From Bacteroidota bacterium (GTDB taxonomy: Bacteria; Bacteroidota; Bacteroidia; Bacteroidales; Paludibacteraceae): a stretch of 43,491 nt of DNA. Below are positions 27,501 to 36,109 of this stretch, in pieces. The stretch covers positions 1-43,491 of the forward strand of contig JAKIYP010000013.1 in NCBI GenBank assembly GCA_022708505.1, written 5' to 3'. How positions within the stretch are numbered: position 1 is the first letter of the stretch; every line of letters starts with the position of its first letter. The notes under the pieces are model-generated. The model had not been told where the DNA came from. It was given only the letters and a program-made list of their open reading frames with translations, and searched no databases. A program made the translations under genes and the position numbers.

Positions 27501-30388
27501 CTTATTGTGATACCTGATCTGTGTCTTTCAGCAAAAGGAATACTGAAAGTGCGGATGTTGTTGTTCATCCGGATCCATTTGGAGCTTATCAGTTCATTTC
27601 CATACTTAACCTCCATCAGCACATGTGCGCATTTTACGGATGTACCGAAGTGTATATTAATCTTTTCTCCCGGCAGACTTTCGAACTGTGTTTCAGGTAA
27701 CCAAACATAAGTTTTTACAGGCGGTCGTTTGTCTTTTTTATCATATAAAATAAAGATATGCTCGGATTCTACCGGATTACCGTGTTTGTCATCAGTAGTA
27801 AAGATAAGTTTGTACCTGCCGGATGGGTATTTTTTCAGATTAAGCGTTAAATGTGCTGATTGGGTATCGTAGGTACCTTCAGTCATCAGCTTGTCGGTCG
27901 TAAACGCTGTGTCGGATTTCAGATTTTCTCTGTAATCGGTTGTTTCTTTCAGACTGAAAAGTTGATAGCGAATTGACTTGTGTATCTTCTCTCCGGCAAT
28001 ATTTTGTGTGCTGACTTTTAATCTGGCAGTATCTTGTTTATTCAGAAGTTCCGGGACATCAGCCATGATGAATAAAGATTGTTCGCTCACCGACAAATGG
28101 GCAATGGTTTGCTGGCTTTCACCTTTGGAGTCTGTAGCATCAATGGTAATCGTGTAGCGATAAGCCTGTTTAACCCTGTTGTCACGAATACTTTTATCAA
28201 TTTCGGGGGTAAACTGAATGGAGAATTTACCTTTTGCATCGGTTGTGGTTTCACCGGAAGCAATCATTGCTTCTATACGGTTGGGTGGAAACCAGCGCCA
28301 GAAAGGATGTACGTAGCGGTTGATAACATATTTTACCTTGGTATCAGGAAGCGAATAGCCCGCGAATGCTTTTACTTCGCCGTTTAGCATCACGACTTCT
28401 CCAAAATTGATTTCTGTTGCAGGTTGTGTTACCGTGACTTCAAAAGTGGGTCTCTTGTATTCTTCTACTAAGAAATTGACAGCATGCCGGTTATCCGCCC
28501 GAATCTGAAAATTACCATTTAATCCGCCTGAAGGCAATACAAAGCTACCTGATGCCGAACCGAATTCATTGGTACTTAGTTCAAGTTGACTGATGCTTTT
28601 CCCATTTACATCAATCAGTTCGAAACGGATGTTTTTGTTGGCTGTGACTTCCTGTTTCTTGCTGTCCATTTCATAGGCAATGGCTTTAAAATAAATTGTT
28701 TGCCCGGGGCGATAAATAGCCCTGTCGGTAAAGATGTTAACGCGTTGTTGAGTTGTTTCGGTTGGTTTGAATTTACTGAAATATGGGGAATGACTCATAG
28801 TAGAAAAATAGCGATCATCTTTCTTTTTCAATACGATGATTTCATTGCCATAGGATTTTAAGCGGGGTAATTCCACATATCCTTTCGAGTTTGTTTTCCC
28901 TGTTGCAGTCAGCGTCATTACATATTGATTATCTGTCCATTTATATTCGTAGGAAGTTATTTCAACCTGTTTCACTTGCTTTCCGGTGATGCGATTCAAT
29001 ACATAATAGGCATTTTTTCCTTCTGAAACGGCTCTCTTTATGAAAGTCAAATCAGTAACGGTATAATATGATTTGGTCATTTTATCTTTTTCCCGCATGC
29101 CCGTAGGGTAAGCGATGTATTCGTAGATACCATATTCGCCGGTTTGCAAGTTGAAAGTTGAGTCAACCGCTTCATAATCGGCATTCAAAGGCAGGTTAAA
29201 AGTTAGCGTTTCAATCAAAGTTTTGTCGAATGGATCTTTACTCGAATCAATTTCTTTGTTGAGATCATGCCTTGCAAAATCTTCCGAACTTGTACTTAAA
29301 CGATATATTTCAAGTGTGATTGCAGGGATATTCGTTGAACGGATGTTTAATTTTAATTTACCTGAAGGTGCTGCATCTGCGGCACTTTCGATAAACAATG
29401 ATTGCTGTTCGATTTGTGCCAGGATGTTATGTAGTAAACCTATCCGGGGATAATCAGGAAATGTCTCAATGCCTTTCTTACAGATGGCATGCGCTAATTT
29501 CTTGTGTTGGGGAATTTCAGCATTATGCAGATAATGCCTGGCTTTTTGCGCCATGATTTCTACTACTGCCGGGTCGTGCAGGTAAACTTGTTCCAGGCTA
29601 TCTGCTTTTTGAATAAAAGTTTGGGAGTCGGATTGTCCATGTAGATAATCAAGATAATTTATTTCAGCTAAAACGGTTAGATTTGTATCGCCTTGTTTTT
29701 TTCGAAATTGGATTAACTCTTTGTATGTTTCCTGAACGGTTTTTTCATCTTTCCATGCTTCTGCCAGATCAATTCTTTTATAGGCAATATAATCAAACAA
29801 AGTAGGTGTTGTATTTATATCTTCTTTTTTTTCTGACTGAAAAACAAACAGTTTTTGCAGGCTTTCTATGTCAGTTTGTTGACTGATTCGTTGTTCCTTC
29901 CATGCTTCATCAATCAAAGATTTTACCTTTTGCTGAAAATGATTTTTGCTCCATGTTTCTATGTTTTGGGGTAGCAAGCCGGCCACATCTGTCCTCCGGT
30001 CAATCTCGAAACGCTTATTTTGATAGTAGTTATGATACATTTCCGCTGCCATGCAAAACAACAATTGCTTTATTGCTGAAGGTTCAAAAGCTTCGGCGAA
30101 CTGCTTAAAGTCTTTTAATACAGCTGGTGCAGTGTCGGGTTCTTTCTCTGTTTGAATACGATAACGGTATAATCTGACCTTGATTTGTTCCTGTTGGTTG
30201 TTGGTTGCTTCGGCTATCTGACTAATGGAGTCTATTGCTTTCAATGCCGACTCAGGCAAATCTTTTTCTATCAGTTGATCAACTTTTTCCCAAGTTTGGG
30301 TGTTTGTTTGGTTGTTTTGGGCGCTGGTGAAGATGGAAATTACCAAAAGGGAAGTCAGCAGGATGGCTGTGCTAATATAATTTTTCAT
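24599..30388 (-). CDS. Alpha-2-macroglobulin-family envelope protein without thioester
   Basis: The protein has 1929 residues from ATG 30388, which begins the signal peptide MKNYISTAILLTSLLVISIF (cleavage near TSAQ). An upstream ATG at 30496 would add 36 residues, but a promoter box at 30445-30452 lies inside that extension, so the later start is chosen. Residues about 20-360 are helical and charged. The MG2 domain begins near 545 (TDRAIYRPGQTIYFKAI). The A2M domain is near 1155-1210 (FFYPHLQGDKSGNYQFSF, TRWNLKMLAHT). A helical TED-like region follows (LPNGAFSWFDGMGESRWVTQ). I see no CxEQ thioester motif. Relatives are thought to trap proteases in the periplasm or at the cell surface. No penicillin-binding protein 1C gene lies beside it, unlike many bacterial homologues. 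Confidence 0.9.
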   Translation of the reverse strand: MKNYISTAILLTSLLVISIFTSAQNNQTNTQTWEKVDQLIEKDLPESALKAIDSISQIAEATNNQQEQIKVRLYRYRIQTEKEPDTAPAVLKDFKQFAEAFEPSAIKQLLFCMAAEMYHNYYQNKRFEIDRRTDVAGLLPQNIETWSKNHFQQKVKSLIDEAWKEQRISQQTDIESLQKLFVFQSEKKEDINTTPTLFDYIAYKRIDLAEAWKDEKTVQETYKELIQFRKKQGDTNLTVLAEINYLDYLHGQSDSQTFIQKADSLEQVYLHDPAVVEIMAQKARHYLHNAEIPQHKKLAHAICKKGIETFPDYPRIGLLHNILAQIEQQSLFIESAADAAPSGKLKLNIRSTNIPAITLEIYRLSTSSEDFARHDLNKEIDSSKDPFDKTLIETLTFNLPLNADYEAVDSTFNLQTGEYGIYEYIAYPTGMREKDKMTKSYYTVTDLTFIKRAVSEGKNAYYVLNRITGKQVKQVEITSYEYKWTDNQYVMTLTATGKTNSKGYVELPRLKSYGNEIIVLKKKDDRYFSTMSHSPYFSKFKPTETTQQRVNIFTDRAIYRPGQTIYFKAIAYEMDSKKQEVTANKNIRFELIDVNGKSISQLELSTNEFGSASGSFVLPSGGLNGNFQIRADNRHAVNFLVEEYKRPTFEVTVTQPATEINFGEVVMLNGEVKAFAGYSLPDTKVKYVINRYVHPFWRWFPPNRIEAMIASGETTTDAKGKFSIQFTPEIDKSIRDNRVKQAYRYTITIDATDSKGESQQTIAHLSVSEQSLFIMADVPELLNKQDTARLKVSTQNIAGEKIHKSIRYQLFSLKETTDYRENLKSDTAFTTDKLMTEGTYDTQSAHLTLNLKKYPSGRYKLIFTTDDKHGNPVESEHIFILYDKKDKRPPVKTYVWLPETQFESLPGEKINIHFGTSVKCAHVLMEVKYGNELISSKWIRMNNNIRTFSIPFAERHRSGITISFTFVRDEKLFQETVYVTEKIIEKKLTPKLTVFRDKLLPGEAATWTVNIPEAAAKGKIAELLAGMYDASLDELKPHQWQFNPVYRRAFPGSYSWNSYQKQTHTKPMYVAQKQNNTPEFYMPSLNWYGLNLNIDEILTFSSMTGTGVIRKTAITGSITALRNTEVVIAEDAVITSSESRSYVSDTQTQPPRIRSNFNETVFFYPHLQGDKSGNYQFSFTMPESLTRWNLKMLAHTKDLYFGQEEAQLITQQDLMVQLNMPRFVRQSDKLTLQASLVNLSDKALKTNVKLTLIDPTTDQAVLLNDTNMYVVDVPADGKPLTLSWDVSGFDQYEWLICKVVADAGNFSDGEQRYLAILPDKVLVTESYPVFIGNKTTKEFKFDSIQAIIDKVDTRQLTFEFSANPVWYAIQALPALAEPKNENAVDYFIAWYVNALAGNILLDNPRIKTIFEQIKQTEPGSIQSALNKNQELKNILLEETPWLTEAKNETEQQQRIALLFDLNQQQQLKTCYLDKLSNLQLPNGAFSWFDGMGESRWVTQFIAEGLLKARAITDSETINKMLTPALNYLEGELTKDYLQLKKQVKDYDKKMNINSFQLHVLAMRAQIKTTDSATSVNEAITFYLGQTEQYHNKFGLYDKALAAMILHHANKPVAVDAIIKSLKENSLRTTDKGIYWSKNTAGYRWNERPISVQVKLMEAFNLVPGNETELALMKTWLLRQKQTQQWESPVASVNAIYALTGIGNNLLNNKQSFSITAGKKTFDTNQGIPGTGYIKQTLAKEDIKEGITINRVNQPETASPAWGALYWQYYQEMDKVRSSGNALQVEKQLFVEQIVDNRKTLFPINGQNVNATLQSIQKGDKLIARMVVTTDRDLEFVVLKDNRAANLEPVSQLSGCSWKEGVVYYRTVKDASTQYFFSHLPKGTYVFEDEYFVNATGNFSGGTASIQCLYAPEFMGTSAGERVVVSTMSH

Positions 30389-30444
30389 TTGATTGTATGT
30401 TAATTTTGTCTTGTTGCTGGATGCGTATTTCAAAATCATTGTGA

Positions 30445-30476
30445 CAAAGTTAACGCTAAAATTAATATCTTTGCAA
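30445..30476 (-). promoter_or_regulatory. Promoter of the macroglobulin gene
   Basis: On the minus strand TAACTTTG (30452-30445) matches the -7 box and TTG (30476-30474) lies 21 bases upstream. Transcription would begin near 30438, about 50 bases before ATG 30388. It overlaps the opposing -7 box at 30466-30473. Confidence 0.6.
30466..30473 (+). promoter_or_regulatory. -7 box of the MATE gene promoter
   Basis: TATCTTTG matches TAnnTTTG and lies 25 bases before ATG 30499. It sits between the -33 and -7 elements of the divergent promoter, so the two promoters overlap. Confidence 0.5.
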
Positions 30477-30498
30477 CTTTCATTCAAAAAATGCAACT

Positions 30499-31821
30499 AT
30501 GCTTTCAGCTAAAAATATATTCAAAGTAACTTATCCGGTGTTTCTGACTTTGCTGGTGCAGAACATCATCAACGTGACGGATACGGCCTTTCTCGGGCGT
30601 GTGAGTGAAGTTGCGTTGGGAGGCTCTGCCATTGGCGGGGTGTATTTTCTGGCTATTTTTGTCATTGGTTTTGGTTTCAGTCAGGGAACACAAATCATCA
30701 TCGGCCGGCGCAATGGTGAAGGTAAATATGCGGAAGTAGGTCCGATTTTCAACAACGGAATGTTCTTCATCCTGCTGCTGTCGGCTTTCTTCCTTATTTT
30801 CTCCTGGCTGTTCAATGCCGACATCATGAAATACTTAGTGAGTTCTGATCACATTTATCAGGCTTCGCTGGAATATCTCGACTGGCGGAAGTGGAGTTTT
30901 ATTTTTGCCTTTATCAACGTGATGTTCAGGGGAATGTTTGTAGGGGTTACCAATACGTCAGTGCTGACGGGTTCGGCTGTAATTACTGCTACAGTCAATG
31001 TTGTGCTCGACTATGCCCTGATTTTCGGTCATTGGGGATTCCCGGAGATGGGCATTGCCGGTGCAGCCCTTGCTTCTGTGATTGCTGAAGCGGCATCAAC
31101 AGTCTTTCTGATTGTGTACACCTTTCTGCATCATGACTTTCAAAAGTATCAATTGTATTCAATTAAGAAAATTGATTTTAAACTGATTCGCCAAATACTG
31201 GAGCTTTCGGTCTTCATCATGTTTCAGTTTTTCATCTCCATTTCTACCTGGTTCATGTTTTTTATTTTTATCGAAAGGATGGGAGAGCGACCGCTGGCAG
31301 CCACGAATATAGGCCGAAGTTTATATGTGTTGCTGATGATTCCGGGTTCGGCGCTGGCAACCACCGTGAGTACCATGGTGAGTAACCTGATTGGAGCTGA
31401 TAGAAAACATGATGTGATACCTTTCATTCATAGAATGTTGGGTGTAGTAGTTGTGTTGGTTACTCCGCTGATGGTTTTTACCTTCTTCTTTCCGGAGTTG
31501 TTCGCTCAGATTTACACGAACGATCCCGGATTGGTTGCAGCTTCTATTCCCGTCATGAAAGTGGTTTCCATAGCGATGATTTTCTGCGCGGTAGGAAGTA
31601 TCTTGTTTCATTCCATTTCCGGAACAGGTAATACCAAGACGGCTTTCATCATTGAATTTGTCACCTTGTTTTTTTATCTTTCGTATGTTTATTACACGGC
31701 CATCATGAACCCACAGCCAGTCTATATCGTCTGGATGTCGGAGTTTGTTTATTGGTCGGTATTAGGCATCGGCGCCTATTTTTATTTACGAAAAGGAAAC
31801 TGGCAAAAGAAAGTATTGTAA
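30499..31821 (+). CDS. MATE-family multidrug or metabolite exporter
   Basis: This inner-membrane protein of 440 residues has about 12 membrane segments in two homologous halves. It begins with KNIFKVTYPVFLTLLVQNIINVTDTAFLGRVSEVALGG, whose NVTDTAFLGR segment is the usual MATE helix-1 pattern. The second half repeats the layout (LLMIPGSALATTVSTMVSNLIGA). Such carriers export cationic compounds using a Na+ or H+ gradient; the substrate cannot be read from sequence. Its stop is one base from the next gene, so the two are co-transcribed from the promoter shared divergently with the macroglobulin gene. Confidence 0.93.
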   Translation: MLSAKNIFKVTYPVFLTLLVQNIINVTDTAFLGRVSEVALGGSAIGGVYFLAIFVIGFGFSQGTQIIIGRRNGEGKYAEVGPIFNNGMFFILLLSAFFLIFSWLFNADIMKYLVSSDHIYQASLEYLDWRKWSFIFAFINVMFRGMFVGVTNTSVLTGSAVITATVNVVLDYALIFGHWGFPEMGIAGAALASVIAEAASTVFLIVYTFLHHDFQKYQLYSIKKIDFKLIRQILELSVFIMFQFFISISTWFMFFIFIERMGERPLAATNIGRSLYVLLMIPGSALATTVSTMVSNLIGADRKHDVIPFIHRMLGVVVVLVTPLMVFTFFFPELFAQIYTNDPGLVAASIPVMKVVSIAMIFCAVGSILFHSISGTGNTKTAFIIEFVTLFFYLSYVYYTAIMNPQPVYIVWMSEFVYWSVLGIGAYFYLRKGNWQKKVL

Positions 31822-31822
31822 T

Positions 31823-32431
31823 ATGCTGATCAGAATATACGAAGATAATCCCAGTCCTCAACAGATTCAGAAAGTCGTTGAGGTCTTGCGTAACGGAGGA
31901 ATCATCATCTTTCCAACCGATACGGTATATGCTTTCGGGTGCGATATTTTCAATGCCCGTGCGGTGGAAGCCATCGTGCGTTTAAAAGAAAAGGACATCC
32001 GCAAAGCAGATCTATCCTTTGTCTGCCACGAGATGAGTCAAATCAGCGAATATGCCAAAATGGATGATTATGCTTTCAAGCTGATGAAAAAGAACCTGCC
32101 CGGACCTTTTACTTTTCTGCTGAATGGCAGTAACCGGCTTCCCAAATTATTCAAAAATAAAAAAGTCGTAGGCATCCGCATGCCGGGCAACAACATCGCC
32201 CTCGATATCGTTCGCGAACTGGGCAATCCCATCATGGTAAGCTCTGTTTTTACCGATGAAGATACCCTTGAATACATTGCTGATCCGGAGCTTATTGAAG
32301 AACGTTTTGGTTCTCAGGTTGAATTAGTGATTGATGGAGGGTATGGCGGCACGACTACTTCAACGATTGTGGATTGCACGGGAGAGGAACCTGAGATTAT
32401 ACGGGAAGGGGCAGGGGAGTTAGTGGAGTGA
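31823..32431 (+). CDS. YrdC/YciO-domain protein (Sua5/TsaC superfamily)
   Basis: This protein of 202 residues is a single YrdC-fold domain. The start pattern IIIFPTDTVYAFGCDI matches the PTDTVYGLG motif, with Gly replaced by Phe at one place. KEKDIRKADLSFVC, LPGPFTFLL, VGIRMPGN, PIMVSSVFT and STIVDCTG follow in family order. TsaC members make threonylcarbamoyl-AMP for tRNA t6A37. YciO-like members of this length share the fold, and their role is less sure, so I do not use a symbol. It follows the MATE gene by one base. There is no C-terminal Sua5 domain. Confidence 0.88.
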   Translation: MLIRIYEDNPSPQQIQKVVEVLRNGGIIIFPTDTVYAFGCDIFNARAVEAIVRLKEKDIRKADLSFVCHEMSQISEYAKMDDYAFKLMKKNLPGPFTFLLNGSNRLPKLFKNKKVVGIRMPGNNIALDIVRELGNPIMVSSVFTDEDTLEYIADPELIEERFGSQVELVIDGGYGGTTTSTIVDCTGEEPEIIREGAGELVE

Positions 32432-32507
32432 AAAACTTTATTAGCAAGAGGTGTTGTTTATTGTTTAAATTTCGTTAATGAATAAAATATAATCAATATT
32501 TATTAGT

Positions 32508-32515
32508 TATTTTTG
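32508..32515 (+). promoter_or_regulatory. -7 box of the export operon
   Basis: TATTTTTG matches TAnnTTTG and lies 28 bases before the GTG start at 32544. No TTG occurs at the -33 distance. Confidence 0.45.
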
Positions 32516-32543
32516 TAACCCGCTGATAATTAAATTTAATTCC

Positions 32544-33806
32544 GTGAATAAATCAACCTGTCCAGGTATATTGTGTATATTACTGCTTATTCTGAGTGGA
32601 TGCGTTGCACGGGATCATGATAAAATACCCACCTTCAAAGTTGAGAAAACCGATTTCAATGATATACTGACTATCGAGGGTACTGTTGAGGCGGTGCGTT
32701 CCACTAACTTGTTTTGTCCCCGTAATACACAGGGGATAGTTGTTTATCTTATTGAGGACGGCATCTTCGTTCATGAAGGGGATATTGTTTGTGTTATCGA
32801 AGATAGTAACCTGGAAAATGAATATGAGTCGGCATTGATTAATTACGAAAATGCTGTTGCTACCCTCAATAAAATCAGGGCAGAGCTTGCATTGAAATTT
32901 GATTTGCTTGAGGCTGAGGTCAGAAGTAATGATGCCACAACCGAGATAGCCAATCTGGACTCTTTGCAATTAAGATATTCTTCAGCAAACATACGCAGGA
33001 TAAGGGAACTTGAACTTCAAAAAGCAGCCTTAGAAAAACAAAAGTTAACGAAAAAGTTGGCATCACTCAAGGTGATTCAGCAATCTGAAATCAGAAAACA
33101 TGAAATGTCCATCCAGCGTTACACGAATACAATAAACAGTCTCAAACAAAGAATGGACATGCTTACCATCAAAGCAAGCGGGAGTGGTATAGCTACCCGT
33201 GCCATTCACTGGATTACAGGCAAAAAAATTATTGAAGGGGATCCGGTCTGGGATGGTCTTCCGATTATTGTCATACCGGATATGCAGGAAATGAAAGTGA
33301 TTATGAATGCCTCAGAAGCCGATTACAAAAGAATCAATCTTCAGAATTCAGTTACTTACTCCTTTGATGCTATGCCTGACAATCAGGCTTGGGGAAAGAT
33401 ATTAAAGAAAGCGCCGGTTGGTAAACCCATTAAAGAGAACTCAAAAGTAAAGTATTTCGAAATAGAAGCATCGGTCGACAGCGCTATGCAGTTATTGGCT
33501 CCCGGGTTGTCGACTTCCTGTCAGGTTGCAGTCACGCAGGTTCACGATACAATCAGCATCCCACTGATTGCTGTATTTGATCAGGATTCGATGAAAGTTG
33601 TGTATGTAAGACAGCATAATGTGTATGAAATGCGTCAGGTATTAACAGGGATATCTTCGCTGAAATCCACCGTTGTGATTGCCGGACTAAACTACAATGA
33701 AGAAATAGCATTATTAGCACCGGATAACACCCTCATCAAGGAAAAAACACTCTTGTCCGATTCAATTTTGCGATTGTATAATTCAACTGAACGTATCCAT
33801 AAATAG
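32544..33806 (+). CDS. Periplasmic adaptor lipoprotein 1 (HlyD/MacA-like)
   Basis: The protein has 420 residues from a GTG start, chosen because it yields a complete lipoprotein signal ending in lipobox LSGC (Cys20). A lipoyl-like half-domain (VYLIEDGIFVHEGDIVCVIED) precedes a long coiled-coil hairpin, about residues 95-215, with heptads such as EIRKHEMSIQRYTNTINSLK. The second half-domain (ASGSGIATRA) follows, then a beta-barrel ending in APGLSTSCQVAV and a membrane-proximal domain. It would bridge the inner-membrane ABC pump and the TolC channel. It is the first of three adaptor genes in a row; the next starts 13 bases later. Confidence 0.88.
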   Translation: MNKSTCPGILCILLLILSGCVARDHDKIPTFKVEKTDFNDILTIEGTVEAVRSTNLFCPRNTQGIVVYLIEDGIFVHEGDIVCVIEDSNLENEYESALINYENAVATLNKIRAELALKFDLLEAEVRSNDATTEIANLDSLQLRYSSANIRRIRELELQKAALEKQKLTKKLASLKVIQQSEIRKHEMSIQRYTNTINSLKQRMDMLTIKASGSGIATRAIHWITGKKIIEGDPVWDGLPIIVIPDMQEMKVIMNASEADYKRINLQNSVTYSFDAMPDNQAWGKILKKAPVGKPIKENSKVKYFEIEASVDSAMQLLAPGLSTSCQVAVTQVHDTISIPLIAVFDQDSMKVVYVRQHNVYEMRQVLTGISSLKSTVVIAGLNYNEEIALLAPDNTLIKEKTLLSDSILRLYNSTERIHK

Positions 33807-33819
33807 TAAAATACTCACA

Positions 33820-35088
33820 ATGAAACAGATGATCATACAAGTTAAACGATACATCCCTATTCTCTACATTATGCTATTGTTATTGAATGCCGGATGTCGG
33901 AAGCAGCAGCAACAGGTGGTTCCGGAAACGAAAGTGACGAAAGGCACCTTTTATATTGAAATGTATGAAGAGGGTGAGGTGGAAGCCATCAAATCTATCA
34001 ACATTACATCCCCGAATATCTCCTGGCGATACGGCAACTTAAAAATAACGCAAATTGTAAAAGACGGGACAGAAGTGCATGCCGGTGATACCTTGATTGT
34101 GTTCGACCCTTCTGAAGTAAGGAAAGGCATCGTTGATGCCGAATCGAGTTTAGAAATGAGTATGGCCGAATTACAAAAATTAGAGGCACAACATCAGTCA
34201 GATATTGATGAACTCAAAGCTGATTTGGAAATCACCCGCCTGTCACATGAAATCTCCAAAATTCGTTTTGAGTCAGCTGCATACGAATCGGACATCAAGA
34301 AAAAAGAAATCAGACTTAACCTGGATAAAGCAAGCATAGCACTGGAAAGAGCCAAGGAACAAATTGACAACCGTCTAAAAATTCAAATTGAAGAAATTAA
34401 ACAAAAGAAATTATCCATTAATCAGGATAGAAGCCGGTTAAAGGAAGCACATGAAACACTGGAAAAACTTTTTCTTATCTCGCCTTCCTCAGGTATAGCC
34501 ATTATCAACCGCAACTGGACTACAGGAAATAAATTTCAGGTTGGCGATCAGTGTTGGTCAGGTTTCCCCTTGATTCAGCTTCCCGACTTATCGGCATTGC
34601 GTGCAAATGTCAAAATCAATGAAGTGGATATTGCCAAAATAACAAAGGGTTTGCAGGTTGAGATTAAACCGGATGCCTTTTCCGACAGTATTTTTCATGG
34701 CGAAGTAGCTACGGTTGCCAACCTGGCAATTAATAAGGACAATAAGTCGAAAGTAAAAGTTTTTCCTGTTGAAGTGAATATTAAAGGTACAGATGAGAAG
34801 TTACTTCCCGGACTAACGGTAAGTTGCAGAATCATCCTCGGTAAAATAGAAAATGCGTTGTATATACCAATTGAAGCCGTGAAAACCGATGGCAATATTA
34901 GTTCTGTGTATAAAAAAACGGCTAAAGGTTATGAGCAAGTTGAGATTGTTACGGCTCAAAGCAATAAGAATTATGTTGTTGTTACAGAAGGATTGGAAGA
35001 AAATGATCGCATTGCGTTATCTGATCCTTTTGCTGAAACTAAGGAATCAGAGAAGAAAGAAAAGGATAACAGTGAAAACAAGGAATGA
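33820..35088 (+). CDS. Periplasmic adaptor lipoprotein 2 (HlyD/MacA-like)
   Basis: The protein has 422 residues with a lipoprotein signal ending in LNAGC. The lipoyl half (KITQIVKDGTEVHAGDTLIV) leads into a long, strongly charged coiled coil, about residues 105-230, rich in K and E. The return half (SPSSGIAIINRNW), a barrel with the family ending LLPGLTVSCRI, and a full membrane-proximal domain (ALYIPIEAVKTDGNIS) follow. The tail is very acidic and Lys-rich (ETKESEKKEKDNSENKE). It shares the RYG...TEV..GD pattern with adaptor 3. It stops one base before adaptor 3 begins. Confidence 0.88.
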   Translation: MKQMIIQVKRYIPILYIMLLLLNAGCRKQQQQVVPETKVTKGTFYIEMYEEGEVEAIKSINITSPNISWRYGNLKITQIVKDGTEVHAGDTLIVFDPSEVRKGIVDAESSLEMSMAELQKLEAQHQSDIDELKADLEITRLSHEISKIRFESAAYESDIKKKEIRLNLDKASIALERAKEQIDNRLKIQIEEIKQKKLSINQDRSRLKEAHETLEKLFLISPSSGIAIINRNWTTGNKFQVGDQCWSGFPLIQLPDLSALRANVKINEVDIAKITKGLQVEIKPDAFSDSIFHGEVATVANLAINKDNKSKVKVFPVEVNIKGTDEKLLPGLTVSCRIILGKIENALYIPIEAVKTDGNISSVYKKTAKGYEQVEIVTAQSNKNYVVVTEGLEENDRIALSDPFAETKESEKKEKDNSENKE

Positions 35089-35089
35089 T

Positions 35090-36094
35090 ATGAATAAATT
35101 TAATTTATCAGCTTCCCTGGTTGTTGTATGTGTTGCCCTGTTATTCAGTGCCTGTGGTAATAAAACAGGGAAAAGCCAAGGTCCGGACGATAGCCTTACC
35201 GGTAACAGAATTATTGAAACAGGTGAACTTGCTGCCATAGACTCCCGGTCGTTTGTCATGCCACGTTATGGCCGGCACTGGTACATGATGAAAATTATCG
35301 GTATCCTGAAACACGGCACGGAAGTAAAAAAAGGTGATTCAGTGATTCAGCTGGATCCAACCGATATCAAGAAGTATATCATAGAAAGAGAAAGCCGGCT
35401 TGAAACACAGCTGGCTGTGCTTGAGAAACTGCATGTTGATCAGCAGAACAGAATACAGGAATTGGATTCACGATTGAAAAATGAAACAGCTTCTTACAAC
35501 CTAAAAAAACTGGAGTTGGAATCATCTCAATTTGAAACACCCAAAAACCGTAAAATAAAAGAACTGGAGTTTGAACAAGCAAAATTGAGTCTGAATAAGG
35601 TTAAACAACTCATTAAACTCAATAAGACAATTGAAGAGAAAACACTGTTGATAGAACGGATCAGGATGGAACAACTTCAAAATGAAATAAAAAATGCCTA
35701 CGATTTACTTCCAGCACTCACCATTCGTACCCCGATTTCGGGCATATTTCAGGTGGCTGAGAACAGACGGACCAAAGAAATGGTAAAAATAGGGGATGAG
35801 ATATTTGTAGGAAATAACTTAGGTAATGTCCCGGATTTGACCTGGATGAAAGTAAATACGGCCGTCAATGAAACGGATTATTTTAAGCTGAAGACAGGAC
35901 AAAAAGTAATTGTGAGGTTAGATGCCTTGCCAGCACTTACATTTGAGGGAGAAGTAAGTTATCTTGGTAAACTATGTCAACCTAAGAATAACAATTCACG
36001 CCAAAAGGTTTTTGAGGTTGAGGTCAGGATATCTGAGTCGGATGAAAGACTAAAGCCGGGTATGACAGTCAGTTGTGAGTTTATAGAAGAATAA
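35090..36094 (+). CDS. Periplasmic adaptor lipoprotein 3, short form lacking the membrane-proximal domain
   Basis: The protein has 334 residues. The frame is open upstream to 34889, but ATG 35090 is chosen because it follows the adaptor 2 stop by one base and begins a lipoprotein signal (MNKFNLSASL) ending in lipobox LFSAC. Lipoyl half-domain (ILKHGTEVKKGDSVIQLD), coiled coil about residues 80-190 (LEKLHVDQQNRIQELDSRL) and return half (IRTPISGIFQVAE) are present. The chain ends right after the barrel at LKPGMTVSCEFIEE, where adaptors 1 and 2 continue for 70-90 residues. It therefore lacks the membrane-proximal domain that normally touches the inner-membrane pump. Confidence 0.85.
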   Translation: MNKFNLSASLVVVCVALLFSACGNKTGKSQGPDDSLTGNRIIETGELAAIDSRSFVMPRYGRHWYMMKIIGILKHGTEVKKGDSVIQLDPTDIKKYIIERESRLETQLAVLEKLHVDQQNRIQELDSRLKNETASYNLKKLELESSQFETPKNRKIKELEFEQAKLSLNKVKQLIKLNKTIEEKTLLIERIRMEQLQNEIKNAYDLLPALTIRTPISGIFQVAENRRTKEMVKIGDEIFVGNNLGNVPDLTWMKVNTAVNETDYFKLKTGQKVIVRLDALPALTFEGEVSYLGKLCQPKNNNSRQKVFEVEVRISESDERLKPGMTVSCEFIEE

Positions 36095-36109
36095 TCAGAA
36101 GTCAATAAT

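Noticed and set aside
34889-35089. Upstream extension of adaptor 3 (67 extra residues)
   Set aside because: The extension overlaps adaptor 2 and lacks a signal peptide, while ATG 35090 begins a clean lipoprotein signal.
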